A stretch of DNA of 64,000 nucleotides from Manis javanica (lineage: Eukaryota; Chordata; Mammalia; Pholidota; Manidae), in contig NC_133158.1 of the NCBI RefSeq assembly GCF_040802235.1, forward strand, positions 156,376,401 to 156,440,400, written 5' to 3'. The notes below the pieces were generated by a model. That model worked only from the letters and a program-made list of their open reading frames with translations. It made no database searches and was not told the DNA's origin. Of this stretch, positions 12,831 to 25,290 are shown piece after piece; the first letter of the stretch is position 1, and each line of letters starts with the position of its first letter. The translations under genes and the position numbers were made by a program.

Positions 12831-14224
12831 AAGTAAAATATGCTCTGCATAAAAGGCATAAAACATCTAGTAGATTACTTCGGACAGACCATAACCTGGA
12901 CGGGATGTCATGTGGATGTAAGACAGAGGTCACTGCAGAAGTGAATCTCAGGGTCACCATCAGCAGCAGCACCCAAAAAATATCATGAGTGCAGAGTCAT
13001 CATGGGTTGGGAGCAACAAGGGACAAGGAATGGAAGAGGAGAGCATTACTAAAGGATACCGAAAACTTTAGGCCCAATGCCCCACTCAGAAGACCCACTG
13101 CAATATTTGCTCTCTCAGAAGCCTCTATTTATTGTACAGTGGGAAGGATCCACTCATTGCAGCTTCTAAAATGAAAGCTTCCCTTTAAAAAGGAAAAAGC
13201 AAGTGAGCTGGATTAAGTCATGTCTTTTATTTGTTGTACTGCAGTCACCAGGAAGAACTCAACTTAGAAAACGCTCATGCTTCACATGCCACACTGTTTG
13301 CCTTACTGTGGTCCTGAGTAGCTTTCTCTTCATGACTCTATCATGAATGGCCCTAGACATTAATGTGGATAAGCAGGGCTAGTGCAACCCTAACTTACAA
13401 TTGTATATGTGTGCCTTGGGATGCCCTATTTCAAGGCAATGTATCTAAAGGTACATATTAGTATAATGGTGTTTGAAACTTTTAGTACATTTAGTTTGAA
13501 ATACCTGGTACAAATAAGTTTGAAAGAGATTTGTTACTCACAAGAACAAAAAAACAAAAAAACTGTTACCCATAAGAACAAAAAATGTCAAAAATAAAAG
13601 GTCAGAGAATTTTTGCAATTACAATCTGGAGCTCTTCTCTACCTATGACATTTGAAACTGTGGAAAGATCCTAAGGCTCTTACCCATACCCACTAGCCCC
13701 AATCAATAACAAAAAGGTTTCAAGGACTTGACAGACATCTTCCCACTCCAGGCACAGTCTTTATATCAAGGGATCCCACACATCTGCAGTATCTGCTTTG
13801 AGTACTTTCTTCCCAGAATAGAGGACAGAGCATAAAGGAAGGTACAGAATGCACAAGAGAACTTTATCTGGATCACTTTTCTACTCATAAATGGGCCTCT
13901 GTTTTCTGATCCTCAGGGTCAGGGGTCTTGATACTAAAAAATACTCTGGGGGGTGAAAGCCTGAAGCTTTCATCAGTGATAGGAACCTAGCCGGTATGAC
14001 TTCTCAAAGTCATGCTCACTCTTGAGAGGCAAAAGAATCTCTAGGCCTGCACCACAGCAAATTCTGTGCTAACCTGTATGTGGATGGATGAAGACCATCC
14101 TAGTAACTGGTTGAGTGTAACTGACACAAATGCTGTGGCACATAGTTTGGCGTCATGTAGTCAAGCACAAGAACCACTCTCTATATGTTGTAACTCAGCA
14201 AGTCCAGTCTGCACCTACTCTTAA
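12831..14224. other. Unique DNA, no gene seen
   Basis: No exon or repeat I can support. Small A-rich runs near 13,548-13,590 include two near-identical phrases around ACAAAAAA and AACTGTTAC/ATTTGTTAC. Confidence 0.5.
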
Positions 14225-14640
14225 GAAGGGTATGTAACCTAGAAACAGCTCAAGTCTATCAAGAATCATATGAATAAGTAAATTTTGGTATATTCAAGCA
14301 ATGGGACACTACACAACAATGAAAATGAATTATTTAAATTTACTCACAACTGCACAGATGAACCTTATAAACATAATACCAGATAAAAGATGGAAAGCAC
14401 CAAAAAATACCTAAACTGTGACTCCGTTCACAAAACTAGGATACACTGTTTAAGATTCATGTCTAAATCTTGAAAGTTCAAAAAAAACAGTTCTAAACAG
14501 AGATTACAAGTCAAAATAATAGTTATTTCTAGTAGGAAGTATGATGAAGAAAGGACATGTAAAGGAGTGTCTGGATGATGTACCGGTGTACTAGGGTGTG
14601 GATTGCATTAATGGATTTTTTTAACTTATTTATGCTTTAT
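14225..14640 (+). mobile_element. Old L1M 3' end fragment
   Basis: The order of diverged phrases follows the 3' part of old L1M elements: AAACAGCTCAAGTCTATCAA, TTTTGGTATATTCAAGCAAT, GGGACACTACACAACAATGA, a later GGGTGTGGATTGCATTAATG. It is non-coding and eroded. Confidence 0.55.
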
Positions 14641-14865
14641 GCACTCTTCATTATATACTATAAACAAGATTCCTGCACTAATAATAAGTTACTTTAAATA
14701 AATTACTATATAATGAACTTAAAAATAATGATTTTATAATTTATGCATGATTTATACCTGGTAGATACATCCAGAAAATTAATATTTTATTTTTTAATTG
14801 ATTAATTATATACAATGCTTAAGTCTATTGAATTAAGTATGTAATATTTAAAATACATAAAGAAG

Positions 14866-15199
14866 AAGAAAATCCTGCCATTTGTGACAACATACATGAG
14901 ACTAGAGGGCATTGTGCTCAGTGAAATCAACCACAGACAGATAAATACTGCATGATATTGCTTATACATGGAAAATAAAAAAGGACAAAGTCAAATGCAT
15001 AGAAACAGAGAGTAGAATGGTAGAATTGTGGTTACCAGAAGTTGAGGAATAAGGGAAATGAAATGTTGTTTTAAGGGTACCAACTTTCAGTCATAAGATG
15101 AATAAATTCTGAGGATCTGACATACAGTTTGGTGACTATAGTTCATACTGTATTGTGTAATTAAAATCTGCTGAGAGAGTAGATTTCAAGCATTCTAAT
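14866..15199 (+). mobile_element. L1MA-like 3' end, 5'-truncated
   Basis: Phrases AAAATCCTGCCATTTGTGAC, GGCATTGTGCTCAGTGAAAT, TACTGCATGATATTGCTTAT, GTAGAATGGTAGAATTGTGG and TTTGGTGACTATAGTTCAT match the end of ORF2 and the 3' UTR of an older L1 subfamily distinct from copies A-D. L1 copy A is inserted into its A-rich 3' terminus. Confidence 0.75.
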
Positions 15200-15213
15200 A
15201 AAAAAGATAACTA
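15200..15213. repeat. Target-site duplication of L1 copy A (left)
   Basis: AAAAAAGATAACTA here is repeated exactly at 21,455-21,468, immediately after the element's A-rich tail. This fixes the element boundaries and indicates ordinary target-primed reverse transcription. Confidence 0.9.
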
Positions 15214-16152
15214 TGGAGGAGATTGGATTAAAGATGGCAGCATGAGAGGTGAGACAGAGGCCTCCTTCTAAAACCACATATGATAAAAAAATATAATTAA
15301 TATAACTAATCCTGAAAGAGCAACAGGACAGGGCTGTACCAGACTGCATACACCTGGAGAAAATAACGGATGTCATGGAACAAGGTAATGTACCAAAGCT
15401 GTCACCCAGTCGGACGCAAGGCCTTCCCCACCCCACCTCACCATTGGGAGGAAGAGAAATGGAGTGGGGTGGGAGTGGAGGCCTGGGAATGCTGAACACC
15501 TAGCTCTAGAGATCTGCTCTGGAAGCACAAACCTATGTTGCATGGTGCTCTGGTGATTAGTGGGGTTGGAAAGCTAAGACAGGAGGAATACCTGGAGAGA
15601 CTGAGATTCCAGCCACTTGTGGAAAACAGTGATCCACATCTGGCTGCTCTGGGACACAAGAAAGGTGGGCAGTCTGAGAGACTTCCTAACAGCAAGAGGG
15701 CTGCTAAAGGGGCAAGGATTGCACAGAGCTTGCTGCACAGGAGAAAGGACAGGTGGACTAAATTGCTAGGCTCACTCTGCCCAGCAGGTTGGGAACTTTC
15801 AGGAGCTACAGTCACTTCATCCTCCTGACTGCTTACACAGCTCCAAGGCCCCCCAACATGATACACAACCTGCAGCACCTTCCTCCCAGCCAGGCCACAC
15901 CTGGCTCACAAACTGGCAATCCCTGCTCTGGTGTCAGGCCAGCCAGAGGGAAGCCCAACCTACAGCAACTACAAATGCAAAGCATAGAGGCTTACACTAA
16001 TGTGTTCAGCCCACTGGTTCTGGCAGTGGAGACAGGCATGAAGTTGGGAAGCAGGAAATAGATCTTTCCTCCACCCAGGCACCAGCACCACTCCCCTGTA
16101 ACCCCTAACATTGCTCCAGGGTCTGAGCAGCTCCAGAGAGTAGACTTTCTGG

Positions 16153-16166
16153 GCACTAGAGGGCGC
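16153..16166 (+). promoter_or_regulatory. CTCF-like motif in L1 A 5' UTR
   Basis: GCACTAGAGGGCGC, followed by TAC, matches the established CTCF core (CCASYAGRKGGC plus R) at nearly every position. It lies 12 bp upstream of the ORF1 start. Copy B has CCACTAGAGGTCGC at the equivalent place. Binding is not shown. Confidence 0.45.
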
Positions 16167-16177
16167 TACATACAAAT

Positions 16178-17045
16178 ATGCAATGTCAAAGGAACCTGGT
16201 TCAAGCAAAAATCCCTCAAATGTCTGAAAAAGGGCCAAGTGAAACTCACCTTGTCAATTTTCCTGAGAGAGATTTCAAAATAAGAGTCATAAACATGCTC
16301 ATAGAGGTATATAAAAATACTCAAGAACTCAGGAATGAATTCTGGTTAGAAATCCAATCATCATGGAATACAATGGAAGGTTTTAAAAGCAGATTAGATA
16401 CAGCAAAGGACACAATAAATGAAACAGAAATTAGAGAGAAGGAATACAAAGAAGCTGAAGGACAGAGAGAAAAAGGATTTCTAGGAATGAAAGAATATTG
16501 AGAGAACTGTGTGACCAATCCAAACAGAACAATATTCCTATAATAAGGGTACCAGAAGAAGAAGAGACAGAAAAAGAGATAGAAAGTGTCTTTGAGGAGG
16601 TTATTGTTGAAACTTCCGAATCTGGGAAAGGAGATAGTCTCTCAGGTCATGGAGGTGCACAGATCTCCCAACACAAGAGACCCAAGAAAGACAACACCAA
16701 GACATTTAATAATTAAAATGGCAAAGAGCAAGGATAAGGACAGACTTTTAAAAGCAGCCAGAAAGAGGAAAATGATCACATACAAAGGAAAACCCATCAG
16801 GCTATCATCAGAATTCTCAACAGAAACCGACAGACTAGAAGGAAGTGGCATGATATATTTAATGCAATGATGCAGAAGGGCATCAAACCAAGAATACTCT
16901 ATCAGGAAAAATTATCATTTAAATTACAAACAGGGATTAAACAATATCCAGATAAGCAAAAGCTAAGAGAATTTACCTCCCACAAACCATTTCTACAGTG
17001 TATTTTGGAGAGATTGCCAGAGATGGAAGTGTTCCTAAGGCTAAA
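16178..17045 (+). pseudogene. L1 copy A ORF1 (RNA-binding chaperone), disrupted
   Basis: The start MQCQRNLVQAKIPQMSEKG aligns with the ORF1 start of copy B. An N-terminal helical/coiled-coil part (about 16,250-16,490, FKIRVINMLIEVYKN) is followed by a stop at about 16,500. The frame then resumes with NNIPIIRVPEEEE, which is the start of the RRM region, and after further frame changes with KGKPIRLSSEFSTET and the C-terminal domain (PRILYQEKLSFKLQTGIKQY). The family forms trimers that coat L1 RNA. Here at least two frame breaks remove function. Confidence 0.85.
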
Positions 17046-17336
17046 TAGCTGTCACCAAAATAATAAAACCACAGTAAAGAAAGAAAGTACAGTTAATTAC
17101 TAAGCAAATGTAAAATTAAATCAGCGACCACCAAAGTCAGTCAAGGAATAGACAAAGAGTACAGAATATGATACATAATATGTAAAGAATGGAGGAGGAA
17201 GAAAAAGGAGGAGAAAAAAGAGAGAGAGAACCTTTAGGTTGTGTTTGTAACAGCATACTAAGTGAGTTAAGTTAGACTCTGAGATAGTGAAGAAGTTACA
17301 CTTGAACCTTTGGTAACCACAAATCTAAAGCCTGCA

Positions 17337-20300
17337 ATGGCAATAAGTACATACCTATCGATAATCACCCTAAATGTAAATGGACTGAATGTACCAATCA
17401 AAAGACATAGAGTCACAGAATGGATAATAAAACAAAACTGATCTAAATGCTACCTACAAGAGAATCACTTCAAATCCAAAGACATAAACAGATTAAAAGT
17501 GAAGGGATGGAAAAAGATATTTCATGCAACTAATAGGGAGAAAAAAGCAGGAGTTGCAGTACTTGTATCAGACAAAATAGGAATCAAAACAAAGAAAGTA
17601 ACAAAATACAAAGAAGAACATTACATAATGATAAAGGGGTCAATCCAACAAGAGAATATAACCATTATAATCTATGCATCCAACACAGGAGCACCTACAT
17701 ACGTGAAACAGACACTAACAGAATTTAAAGGGGAAATAGAATGCAATGCATTCATTCTAGAAGACTCCAGCACTCCACTCACTCCAAAGGACAGATCAAC
17801 CAGACAGAAAATAAGTAAGGACACAGAGGCACTGAACACATTTTAACAGATAGACCTAACAGACATCTATAGAACTCTACACCCAAAAGCAGCAGGATAC
17901 CTATCCTTCTCAAGTGCACATGGAATATTTTCAAGAATAGATCATATACTAGGCTACAAAAAGAGCCTCAGTAAGTTCAGAAAGATTCAAATTGTACCAA
18001 CCAGCTTCTGAGACTACAAAGGTATGAAACTAGAAATAAATTACACAAAGAAAAGGAAAAATCCAAGAAGCACATGAAAGTTTAACAATATGCTCCTAAA
18101 TAACCAATGGATGAATGAACAAATAAAAACAGAGATCAAACAATACATGGAGACAAATGACAACAATAATTCAACAGCCCAAAATCTGTGGGACACAGCA
18201 AAGACTGTGCTAAGAGGGAAATATTTTGCAAAACTCACAATTAATTAAACTAGAAAAAGAAGAACAAATGAGGCCCAAAGTCAGTAGCACAAGGGACATA
18301 ATAAATATAAGAGCATAAATAAATAAAATAAAGACAAATAAAACAGTAGAAAGAATCAGTGAAAGCAAGAGCTGGTTCTTTGAGAATATAAACCAAACAG
18401 ATAAACCCCTAGCCAGATTTATCAAGAAGAAAACAGAGTTCATACACATATACAGAATAAGAAATGAGAAAGGAAAAATCACTACAGACACCATACAAAT
18501 ACAAAAAATTATTAGAGAATACTATGAAAAATTACATGCTAACAAGCTGGATAACCTAGAAGAAATGCACAACTTTCTAGAAAAATACAACCTTCCAAGG
18601 CTGACCCAGAAAGAAACAGAAAATCTAAACAGACCAATTACCAGCAATGAAATTGAATCAGTAATCAGAAAACTACCTAAAAACAAAATACCTGGACCAG
18701 ATGGCTTCACCGCTGAATTTTATCAAACATTTAGGGAAAACCTAACACCCATCCTCCTTCAAGTTTTCCACAATTAAAAAAAAGAGGGAATATTTCCAAA
18801 CTATTTCTATGAGGCCAGCATAACTCTAATACCGAAACCAGGCAAAGACACCACAATAAAGAAAATTACACACCAATATCCCTGATGAACATAGATGCAA
18901 AAATACTCAACAAAGTATTAGCAAACCAAATTCAAAAATACATCAAAATGATCATCATGATCAAGTGGGATTTATTCCAGGGATGCAAGGATGGTACAAT
19001 ATAAGAATCCATCAACATTATCCACCACATCAACAAAAAGAAGGACAAAAACCACATGATCATCTCCATAGACGCTGAAAAAGCATTTCACAAAATTCAA
19101 CATCCATTCATGATAAAAACTCCCAACACAAACGGTATAGATGGCAAGTACCTCAACATCATGAAGACCATATATGATAAACCCACAGCCAACATCCTAC
19201 TTAACAGTGAGAAGCTGAAAGCCTTTCCTTTAAGATCAGGAACAAGACAATGATGCCACTCTCTCCACTTTTATTCAACATAGTTCTGGATGTCCTTGCC
19301 ATGGCAATCAGACAAAACAAGGAAATAAAAGGTAACCAGAGTGCTAAAGAAGAAGTTAAACTGTCCCTGTTTGAAGATGACATATTGTACATAAAAAACC
19401 CTAAAGAATCCACTCCAAAACTATAAGATCTAATATCTGAATTCAGCAAAGTTGTGGGATACAAAATTCATACACAGAATTCAGTTGCATTCCTATACAC
19501 TAACAATGAACTAATAGAAAGAGAAATCAGGAAAATAATTCCATTAACAATTGCATCAAAAAGAATAAAATACCTAGGAATAAACTTAACCAAGGAAGTG
19601 AAAGACCTATACTCTGAAAACTGCAAGACACTCATGAGAGAAATTAAAGAAGATACCAATAAATGGAAACATATCCCATGCTCATGGATAGGAAGAATTA
19701 ATATTGTCAAAATGGCCTTCCTGCCTAAAGTAATCTACAGATTCAATGCAATCCCTATCAAAATACCAAAAGCATTCTTCAGTGTACTAGAGCAAATCAT
19801 TCTAAAATTCATATGGAACCATAAAGGTCCCTAATAGCCACAGCAATCCTGAAAAGCAAGAATAAAGCAGGGGGGATTATACTCCCCAACTTAAAACTCC
19901 ACTACAAAGTCACAGTAATCAAGACAATTTGGTACTGGTACAAGAACAGAACAGTAGATCAATGGAACAGACTAGCAAGCCCAGATATAAACCCAAGCAT
20001 ATATGGTCAATTAATATATGATAAAAGAGCCATGGACATACAATGGGGAAATGACAGCCTCTTCAACAACTGATATTGGCAAAACTGACAGCTATATGCA
20101 GGAGAATGAAACTGGATTACAGTCTAACTCCATAAACAAAAGCAAACTCAAAATGGATCAAAGACCTGAATGTAAGTCATGAAACCATAAAACTCTTAGT
20201 AGACAACATAGGCAAAGATCTTCTGAATATAAACATGAGCAACTTCTTTCTGAATGCATCTCCTTAAGCAAGGAAAACAAAAGCAAAAATGAACACATGG

Positions 20301-21041
20301 GATTACATCAAACTAAAAAGCCTCTGTACAGCAAAGGACACCATCAACAGAAAAAAAAGGCATCCTACAGTTTGGGAGAGTATATTTGTAAATGACATAT
20401 CTGACAAGGGGTTAACATCCACAATAGATAAAGAACTGAAATGCCTCAACAACCAGAAAGCAAATAACCTGATTAAAAAATGGATGGAGGATTTGAACAG
20501 ACAATTCTCCAAAGAAGAAATTCGGATGTCCAACAGGCACATGAATAGATGCTCCACATTACTAATTATCAGGGAAATGCAAATTAAAACCGCAATGGGA
20601 TATCACCTCACACCAGTTAGGATAGACAGTATCAAAAAGACTAAGAACAACAAATGCTGGCATGGATGCAGAGAAAGGGAAACCCTCCTAGACTGCTGAT
20701 TGGAATGTAAGCTAGTTAAACCATTGTGGAAAGCAATATGGAGATTCCTCAAAAGACTAAAAATAGAAACACCATTTGGCCCAGGAATTCCACTCCTAGG
20801 AATTTACCCTAAGAATGCAGGATACCGGTTTCAGAAAGATGTATGCACCTCTATGTTTATTGCAGCACTATTAACAATAGCCAAAAGGTGGAAGCAACCT
20901 AAGTGTCCATCAGTAGATGAATGGATAAAGAAGATGTGGTACACATACACAATGGAATATTATTCATCCATAAGAAGAAAACAAATCCTACCATTTGCAA
21001 CAACATGGATGAGCTGGAAGATATTATGCTCAGTGAAATAA
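17337..21041 (+). pseudogene. L1 copy A ORF2 (endonuclease-reverse transcriptase), disrupted
   Basis: The start MAISTYLSIITLNVNGLN is the usual APE-type endonuclease N-terminus. Endonuclease pieces follow (KAGVAVLVSDKIGIKTKK; the normally acidic GDFNTPL motif reads LEDSSTPL). Then comes the RT domain with [23 protein letters not shown] followed by a stop, and the catalytic box changed from FADD to FEDD at 19,370-19,381 with loss of one codon just after it. The C-terminal part runs to about 21,041. Multiple stops and frameshifts make it non-functional. Confidence 0.9.
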
Positions 21042-21454
21042 GCCAGGTGGAGAAAGACAACCAAATGATTTCCCTCATTTGTGGAGTCTAACAGCAAAGC
21101 AAAACTGAAGGACCAAAATGGCAGCAGACTCACAGACTCCAAGAAGGTACTAGTGGTTACCAAAGGGGAGGAGTATGGGAGGGTGAGTGGGGAGGTAGGG
21201 AGGAGGGGATTGAGTGATATTATGATTGGCACACATGGTATAGGGGAGATCATGGGCAAGACAGTGTAGTGCAGAGAAGACATGCAGTGACTCTGTGGCA
21301 TCTTACTACACTGATGGACAGTGACTGCAATGAGGTATTGGGGGGGACTTGATAATACAGGTAAATGTAGTAACCACATTGTTTTTTCATGTAAAACCTT
21401 CATTAGAGTGTATATCAATAACACCTTAATAAAAAAAAAGAGTTTTGTTGGAAA

Positions 21455-21468
21455 AAAAAAGATAACTA
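21455..21468. repeat. Target-site duplication of L1 copy A (right)
   Basis: Exact copy of 15,200-15,213, directly after the A-rich tail of copy A. Confidence 0.9.
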
Positions 21469-22119
21469 GGTATATAAATGTGTTTTAAGATAAATTACCT
21501 AAAATTTGTCTAAGAATGTTTGTCTTTATATTCATTTCAATGATTTGAACAGCAGAAACTGAAGTTTCCCCTTTCTTAGACCATTTAAACATGTAAATAA
21601 AATGTATATATCAGTCTAATATCTGAAAAAATTCTATAAAGAATTAGGTGGTAAGATAAGAGGTCAGCTGAAAAAACAGTAAAAGGGAAAGACACATCTT
21701 AAGGAATAAAAACAGTAGACATCAGATCACATCATGCATATCACATATATATCACCATGTACACCATCCATATCACGCATCTTATGCAGACCCACATGCC
21801 ACCTGACATACTTAACATGGGTGATCTCCATAACACCCAGTGGATCAAATGATACATGAGCTGACTGTGAGGTTTACACATTTATCTTTCTTACAGTAAA
21901 ACTGATTATATAATGTACACAATTGATTATGAGATTCTATAAGTTTAACTAAATATATGTAGCATAATCGATTTCTAAATAAGAATTTTCCAGACTGTAG
22001 TTGATGACATCAGTGGTATTTTTCCATATATTTCTTACCTCTCTTTTAGCCTCCCAGGTTTGCTTTGATGATTTAAAATGAAGGTTAACAAAATTAAAGC
22101 CAATGAGATCTATTTAAAT
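21469..22119. other. Unique AT-rich DNA, no gene seen
   Basis: Contains a short satellite-like patch near 21,720-21,790 in which ATCACAT/ATCACG-type phrases recur. No exon or named repeat supported. Confidence 0.5.
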
Positions 22120-22616
22120 TGGGGGTCTGAAACAGAGTAATGGCCCTTAAAGATGTCCATTCCATAGTTCCTGAAATCTGAAGTTACTCTATTTGGAAAA
22201 TGGTACTTTGCAGATGTGGTTAAGGGCACACGTGTTGACATGGAGGTATTATCTTGGAGTATTTATCTCAGCCCAATCTAATTGCGTGAGTCCTTAAAAG
22301 CAGGAAATCTTTCCTGGCCAGGTCATAAAGAGATAATGATGAAAGAGGAAGGCTCAGAGTGATGACACATTGTTGGTTTCGAAGATGAAGGAAGGGGCAC
22401 AAGTTGAGGAATGTAAGTGGCCTCAAGAAGCTAGAAAAGGTGAGGAATTGTGTCTTCATTAAGGAAAGCAGCTATACAGACACTGGGATCTTAGCCCAGT
22501 GAGACCCGTATCAGACTTCTGATCGGCAGAACTCCAAAATAACAAATTTGTATCACCTAAGTACCTAATTTATGGCTTTGTAGTGATTTTTTATAGCAGC
22601 AGTGGGAAACTAGTAA
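22120..22616 (+). mobile_element. MLT1-type LTR (ERVL-MaLR)
   Basis: The order of phrases follows MLT1 LTRs: AATGGCCCTTAAAGATGTCC, TACTCTATTTGGAAAATGG, ACTTTGCAGATGTGGTTAAG, CCCAATCTAATTGCGTGAGT, then AGACTTCTGATCGGCAGAAC, and the end TTTATAGCAGCAGTGGGAAACTAGTA. It is a solo, old, non-coding LTR. Confidence 0.75.
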
Positions 22617-22907
22617 CTAGTTGTGACATCAGTGTGGCTTCATAAAGAAAATTTAAAGAAGAGAAAGAGTCCCTCAGTTCCTTGTCTCTATTACACAGAA
22701 TGTAAGTTGACATATCTAAGGAAAGCATGTGTCCCTTCAAAATGGTGCTGAACCCAACCATAGTATTAGCAGGGTAACCATTAACACCCCAGAGACCTGG
22801 GAATATTCCAAAGATTTATGAAACTCTTTGTCTTCTGCCAGGCATTGTTTTATACCACAATGAGCCTCCTCCAACTGCATAAACTACAGGGAATCATAAC
22901 TAGATGT

Positions 22908-22925
22908 GAAAGTAGGTCCAAGCCT
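22908..22925. repeat. Diverged TSD of L1 copy C (left)
   Basis: The 18-bp segment GAAAGTAGGTCCAAGCCT recurs at 31,531-31,548 with three transitions. This brackets the split copy C and suggests an older insertion than A or B. Confidence 0.65.
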
Positions 22926-23637
22926 AAGGGAAACAAAAGCAAAAATGAGCAAGTGGGACTATATCAAACGAAGAAGCTTCTGTACAGCAAGGATACCATC
23001 AACAGAACAAAAAGTCAATCTACAGTATGGGGGAATATATTTGTAAATGACTTATCCAAAAAGGGGTCAGCATCCAAAATATATAAATACCTAACATGCC
23101 TCAATACCCAAAAAACAAATAACCTGATTAAAAAATGGGTAAAGAATCTGAACAGACACTTCTCCAAAGAAGAAATTTAGATGGCCAACAGGCATATGAA
23201 AAGATGCTCCACATCACTAATCAGGGAAATGCAAATTAAAACCACAATGAGATATCACCTCACACCAGTTAGGATGGCTGCCATCCAAAAGAAAAGAAAC
23301 AACAAATGCTGGTAAGGATGCAGAGAAAGAGGATTCCTCCTACAATGCTGGTGGGAATGTAAGTTAGTTCAACCATTGTGGAAAGAATATGGAGGTTCCT
23401 CAGAAAACTAAAAATAGAAACACTACTGGACCCAGGAATTCCACTCCCAGGAATTTACTCAATGAAAACATGATCCCAGATTCAAAAAGACATATGCACC
23501 TCTATGTTTATTGTAGCACTATTTGCAATAGCCAAGATATGTAAGCAACCTTAATGTCCATCAATAGATGAATGGATAAAGATGTGCTACATATACACAA
23601 TGGAATATTATTCAGCCATAAAAAGAAAATAAATCCT
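22926..23637 (+). mobile_element. L1 copy C, left part (5'-truncated ORF2 C-terminus)
   Basis: Starts inside the C-terminal third of ORF2 (GGGAAACAAAAGCAAAAATG, in register with 28,573 of copy B) and runs to ATGGAATATTATTCAGCC, where copy B interrupts it. The partial ORF2 frame 22,818-23,180 includes FVNDLSKKGSASKIYKYL. It resumes at about 31,054. Non-functional fragment. Confidence 0.88.
23620..23637. repeat. TSD of composite L1 copy B (left)
   Basis: An 18-bp segment of copy C (AAAAAGAAAATAAATCCT) recurs at 31,054-31,071 with one mismatch. These two copies bracket the entire L1 body plus retroviral tail, which shows a single insertion event. Confidence 0.85.
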
Positions 23638-23648
23638 GGAGGGTGGAG

Positions 23649-23657
23649 CCAAGATGG
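23649..23657 (+). promoter_or_regulatory. YY1-like site at L1 B 5' end
   Basis: CCAAGATGG(TGG) lies about 11 bp inside the element. In human L1 the same placed CAAGATGGCGGC binds YY1 and sets the transcription start (established). Copy A retains AAAGATGGCAGC. Use here is inferred. Confidence 0.5.
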
Positions 23658-24341
23658 TGGCATGAGTAGAGCAGAGGAAATCTCCTCCCAAAACCACATG
23701 TATTTTTGAAAATACAACAAAGACAACTCTTCCTGAAAGAGAGACCAGAAGACACAGGACAACAGCCAGACTACATCCACACCTGCGAGAACCCAGTGCC
23801 TCACGAAGGGGGTAAGATACAAGCTCTGGCCCAGCAGGACCCGAGTGCCCCACACCCCAGCTCCCGGCGGGAGGAGAGGAGTCAGAGCGGGGAGGGAGAG
23901 GGAGCCCAAGACTGCTAAATAGCCAGCCCTAGCCATCAGCACCGGACCGCAGACACAGTGTATGCATGGAGTGCTGACGAGGGAAACAGGACAGTAAGAC
24001 CTGTGAGTGGGTGCCCGCAGCTGGTGCCCCGGGGACAAAGAAAAGCAAGTGCTTTTTGGAAGTCTTAAAGGGATACGGAGCCCATGGCCATACGGAAACA
24101 TCCCAGAACACTTAGCCCAGCAGCAGGGAACTCCGGATACCCTAAACCCCTCAATAGCAGGGCAGCTCAGAGGCCACTCATGGAGATAAACAGCCTCCCG
24201 GCCGTTTCCCCTCCTACACGACTCTGCCATATCGGTGCAGCAGCCGGAGGCAGGCCACACCCATGGCAAAAGCAGAGATAAACTCCATAGCAGACGGGCA
24301 AGATTCAGAAGCCCCATCTGTGCACAGCTGCACATCCCAAG

Positions 24342-24355
24342 CCACTAGAGGTCGC
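24342..24355 (+). promoter_or_regulatory. CTCF-like motif in L1 B 5' UTR
   Basis: CCACTAGAGGTCGC matches the CTCF core except for T in place of the third G of the GGG block. It is at the same relative place as the motif in copy A, about 90 bp before the ORF1 ATG. Confidence 0.35.
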
Positions 24356-24447
24356 TGTTCTCCCAGGAAAGGAAGGATACAAACCAACAAGAAGGGATGT
24401 TCTCCCAGTCATCACTCGTGCCAGCTCCGCAAACTATCTCTATCGCC

Positions 24448-25290
24448 ATGAAAAGGCAGAATTTGAGGCAGACAAAGATCACAGAGACAACACCTGAGAA
24501 GGAGACAGACCTAGCCAGTCTTCCTGAAAAAGAATTCAAAATAAAAATCATAAACATGCTCATAGAGATGCAGAGAAATATACAAGAGCTAAGTGATGAA
24601 GTCCGGCGGGAGATTACAGACATCCGGAGAGAGATTACAGAAGTGAAAAAAACTCTGGAAGGATTTATAAGCAGAATGGATAAGATGCAAGAGGCCATTG
24701 ATGGAATAGAAACCAGAGAACAGGAACACATAGAAGCTGACACAGAGAGAGATAAAAAGATCTCCAGGAATGAAACAATATTAAGAGAATTGTGTGACCT
24801 ATCCAAAAGGAACAATATCCACATTGTAGGGGTACCAGAAGAAGAGGAGAAAAAGGGATAGAAAGTGTCTTTGAAGAAATAATTGCTGAAAACTTCCCCA
24901 AACTGGGGGAGGAAATGGCCTCTCACACCACAGAGGCACACAGAACTCCCAACAGAAAGGACCCAAGGAGGACAACAGCAAGACACATAATAATTAAAAT
25001 GGCAAAGATCAAAGACAAGGACAGAGTTTTAAAGGCAGTTAGAAGAAAAAGGTAAAAAACCCATCAGGCTATCATCAGACTTCTCAGTAGAAACCTTACA
25101 GGCCAGAAGAGAATGGCACGATATATTTAATGCAATGAAACAGAAGGGCCTTGAAGCAAGAATACTGTATCCAGCACTATTATCATTTAAATATGAAGGA
25201 GGGATTAAACACTTCCCAGACAAGCAAAAGTTGAGGGAATTTGCCTCCCACAAACCACCTCTACAGGGTATTCTAGAGGGACTATTCTAG
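24448..25290 (+). pseudogene. L1 copy B ORF1, one main frame break
   Basis: The start MKRQNLRQTKITETTPEKE was chosen by alignment with copy A. An upstream in-frame ATG at 24,397 would add 17 residues. The coiled-coil region is intact (VRREITDIRREITEVKKTLE, heptad-like) and the RRM start NNIHIVGVPEEEE is present. The frame then ends at a TAG about 24,859. The remainder continues in other frames: KPIRLSSDFSVETLQARREW, the C-terminal domain PDKQKLREFASHKPPLQG, and a stop near 25,290. It is the best preserved ORF1 in the window but is not functional. Confidence 0.88.

Larger units (their letters stand above)
15214..21454 (+). mobile_element. Full-length LINE-1, copy A (inactive)
   Basis: About 6.24 kb bounded by a perfect 14-bp TSD. 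It has a GC-richer 5' UTR (15,214 to about 16,177), a broken ORF1, an inter-ORF spacer with a purine run (17,180-17,235), a broken ORF2, and a 3' UTR ending in two A-runs separated by GAGTTTTGTTGG. The 5' end (GGATTAAAGATGGCAGCATG) aligns with the start of copy B. Many stops and frameshifts make it non-autonomous. The 3' UTR is closely similar to the minus-strand L1 fragment at 45,722-46,226, so both belong to one subfamily. Confidence 0.93.

Noticed and set aside
16321-20557. Several minus-strand frames over L1 A
   Set aside because: All are antisense shadows of L1 ORF1/ORF2 sequence with no independent features.
23508-24335. 275-codon minus-strand open frame, the longest in the window
   Set aside because: It runs antisense across the junction of L1 copy C and the GC-rich L1 B 5' UTR. 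Composition explains it, so it is not listed as a gene (see the ORF0-like finding).
24345-24986. 213-codon minus-strand open frame rich in Ser/Leu/Phe
   Set aside because: It is the reverse complement of L1 B ORF1, where Glu/Lys codons become Phe/Leu/Ser codons.
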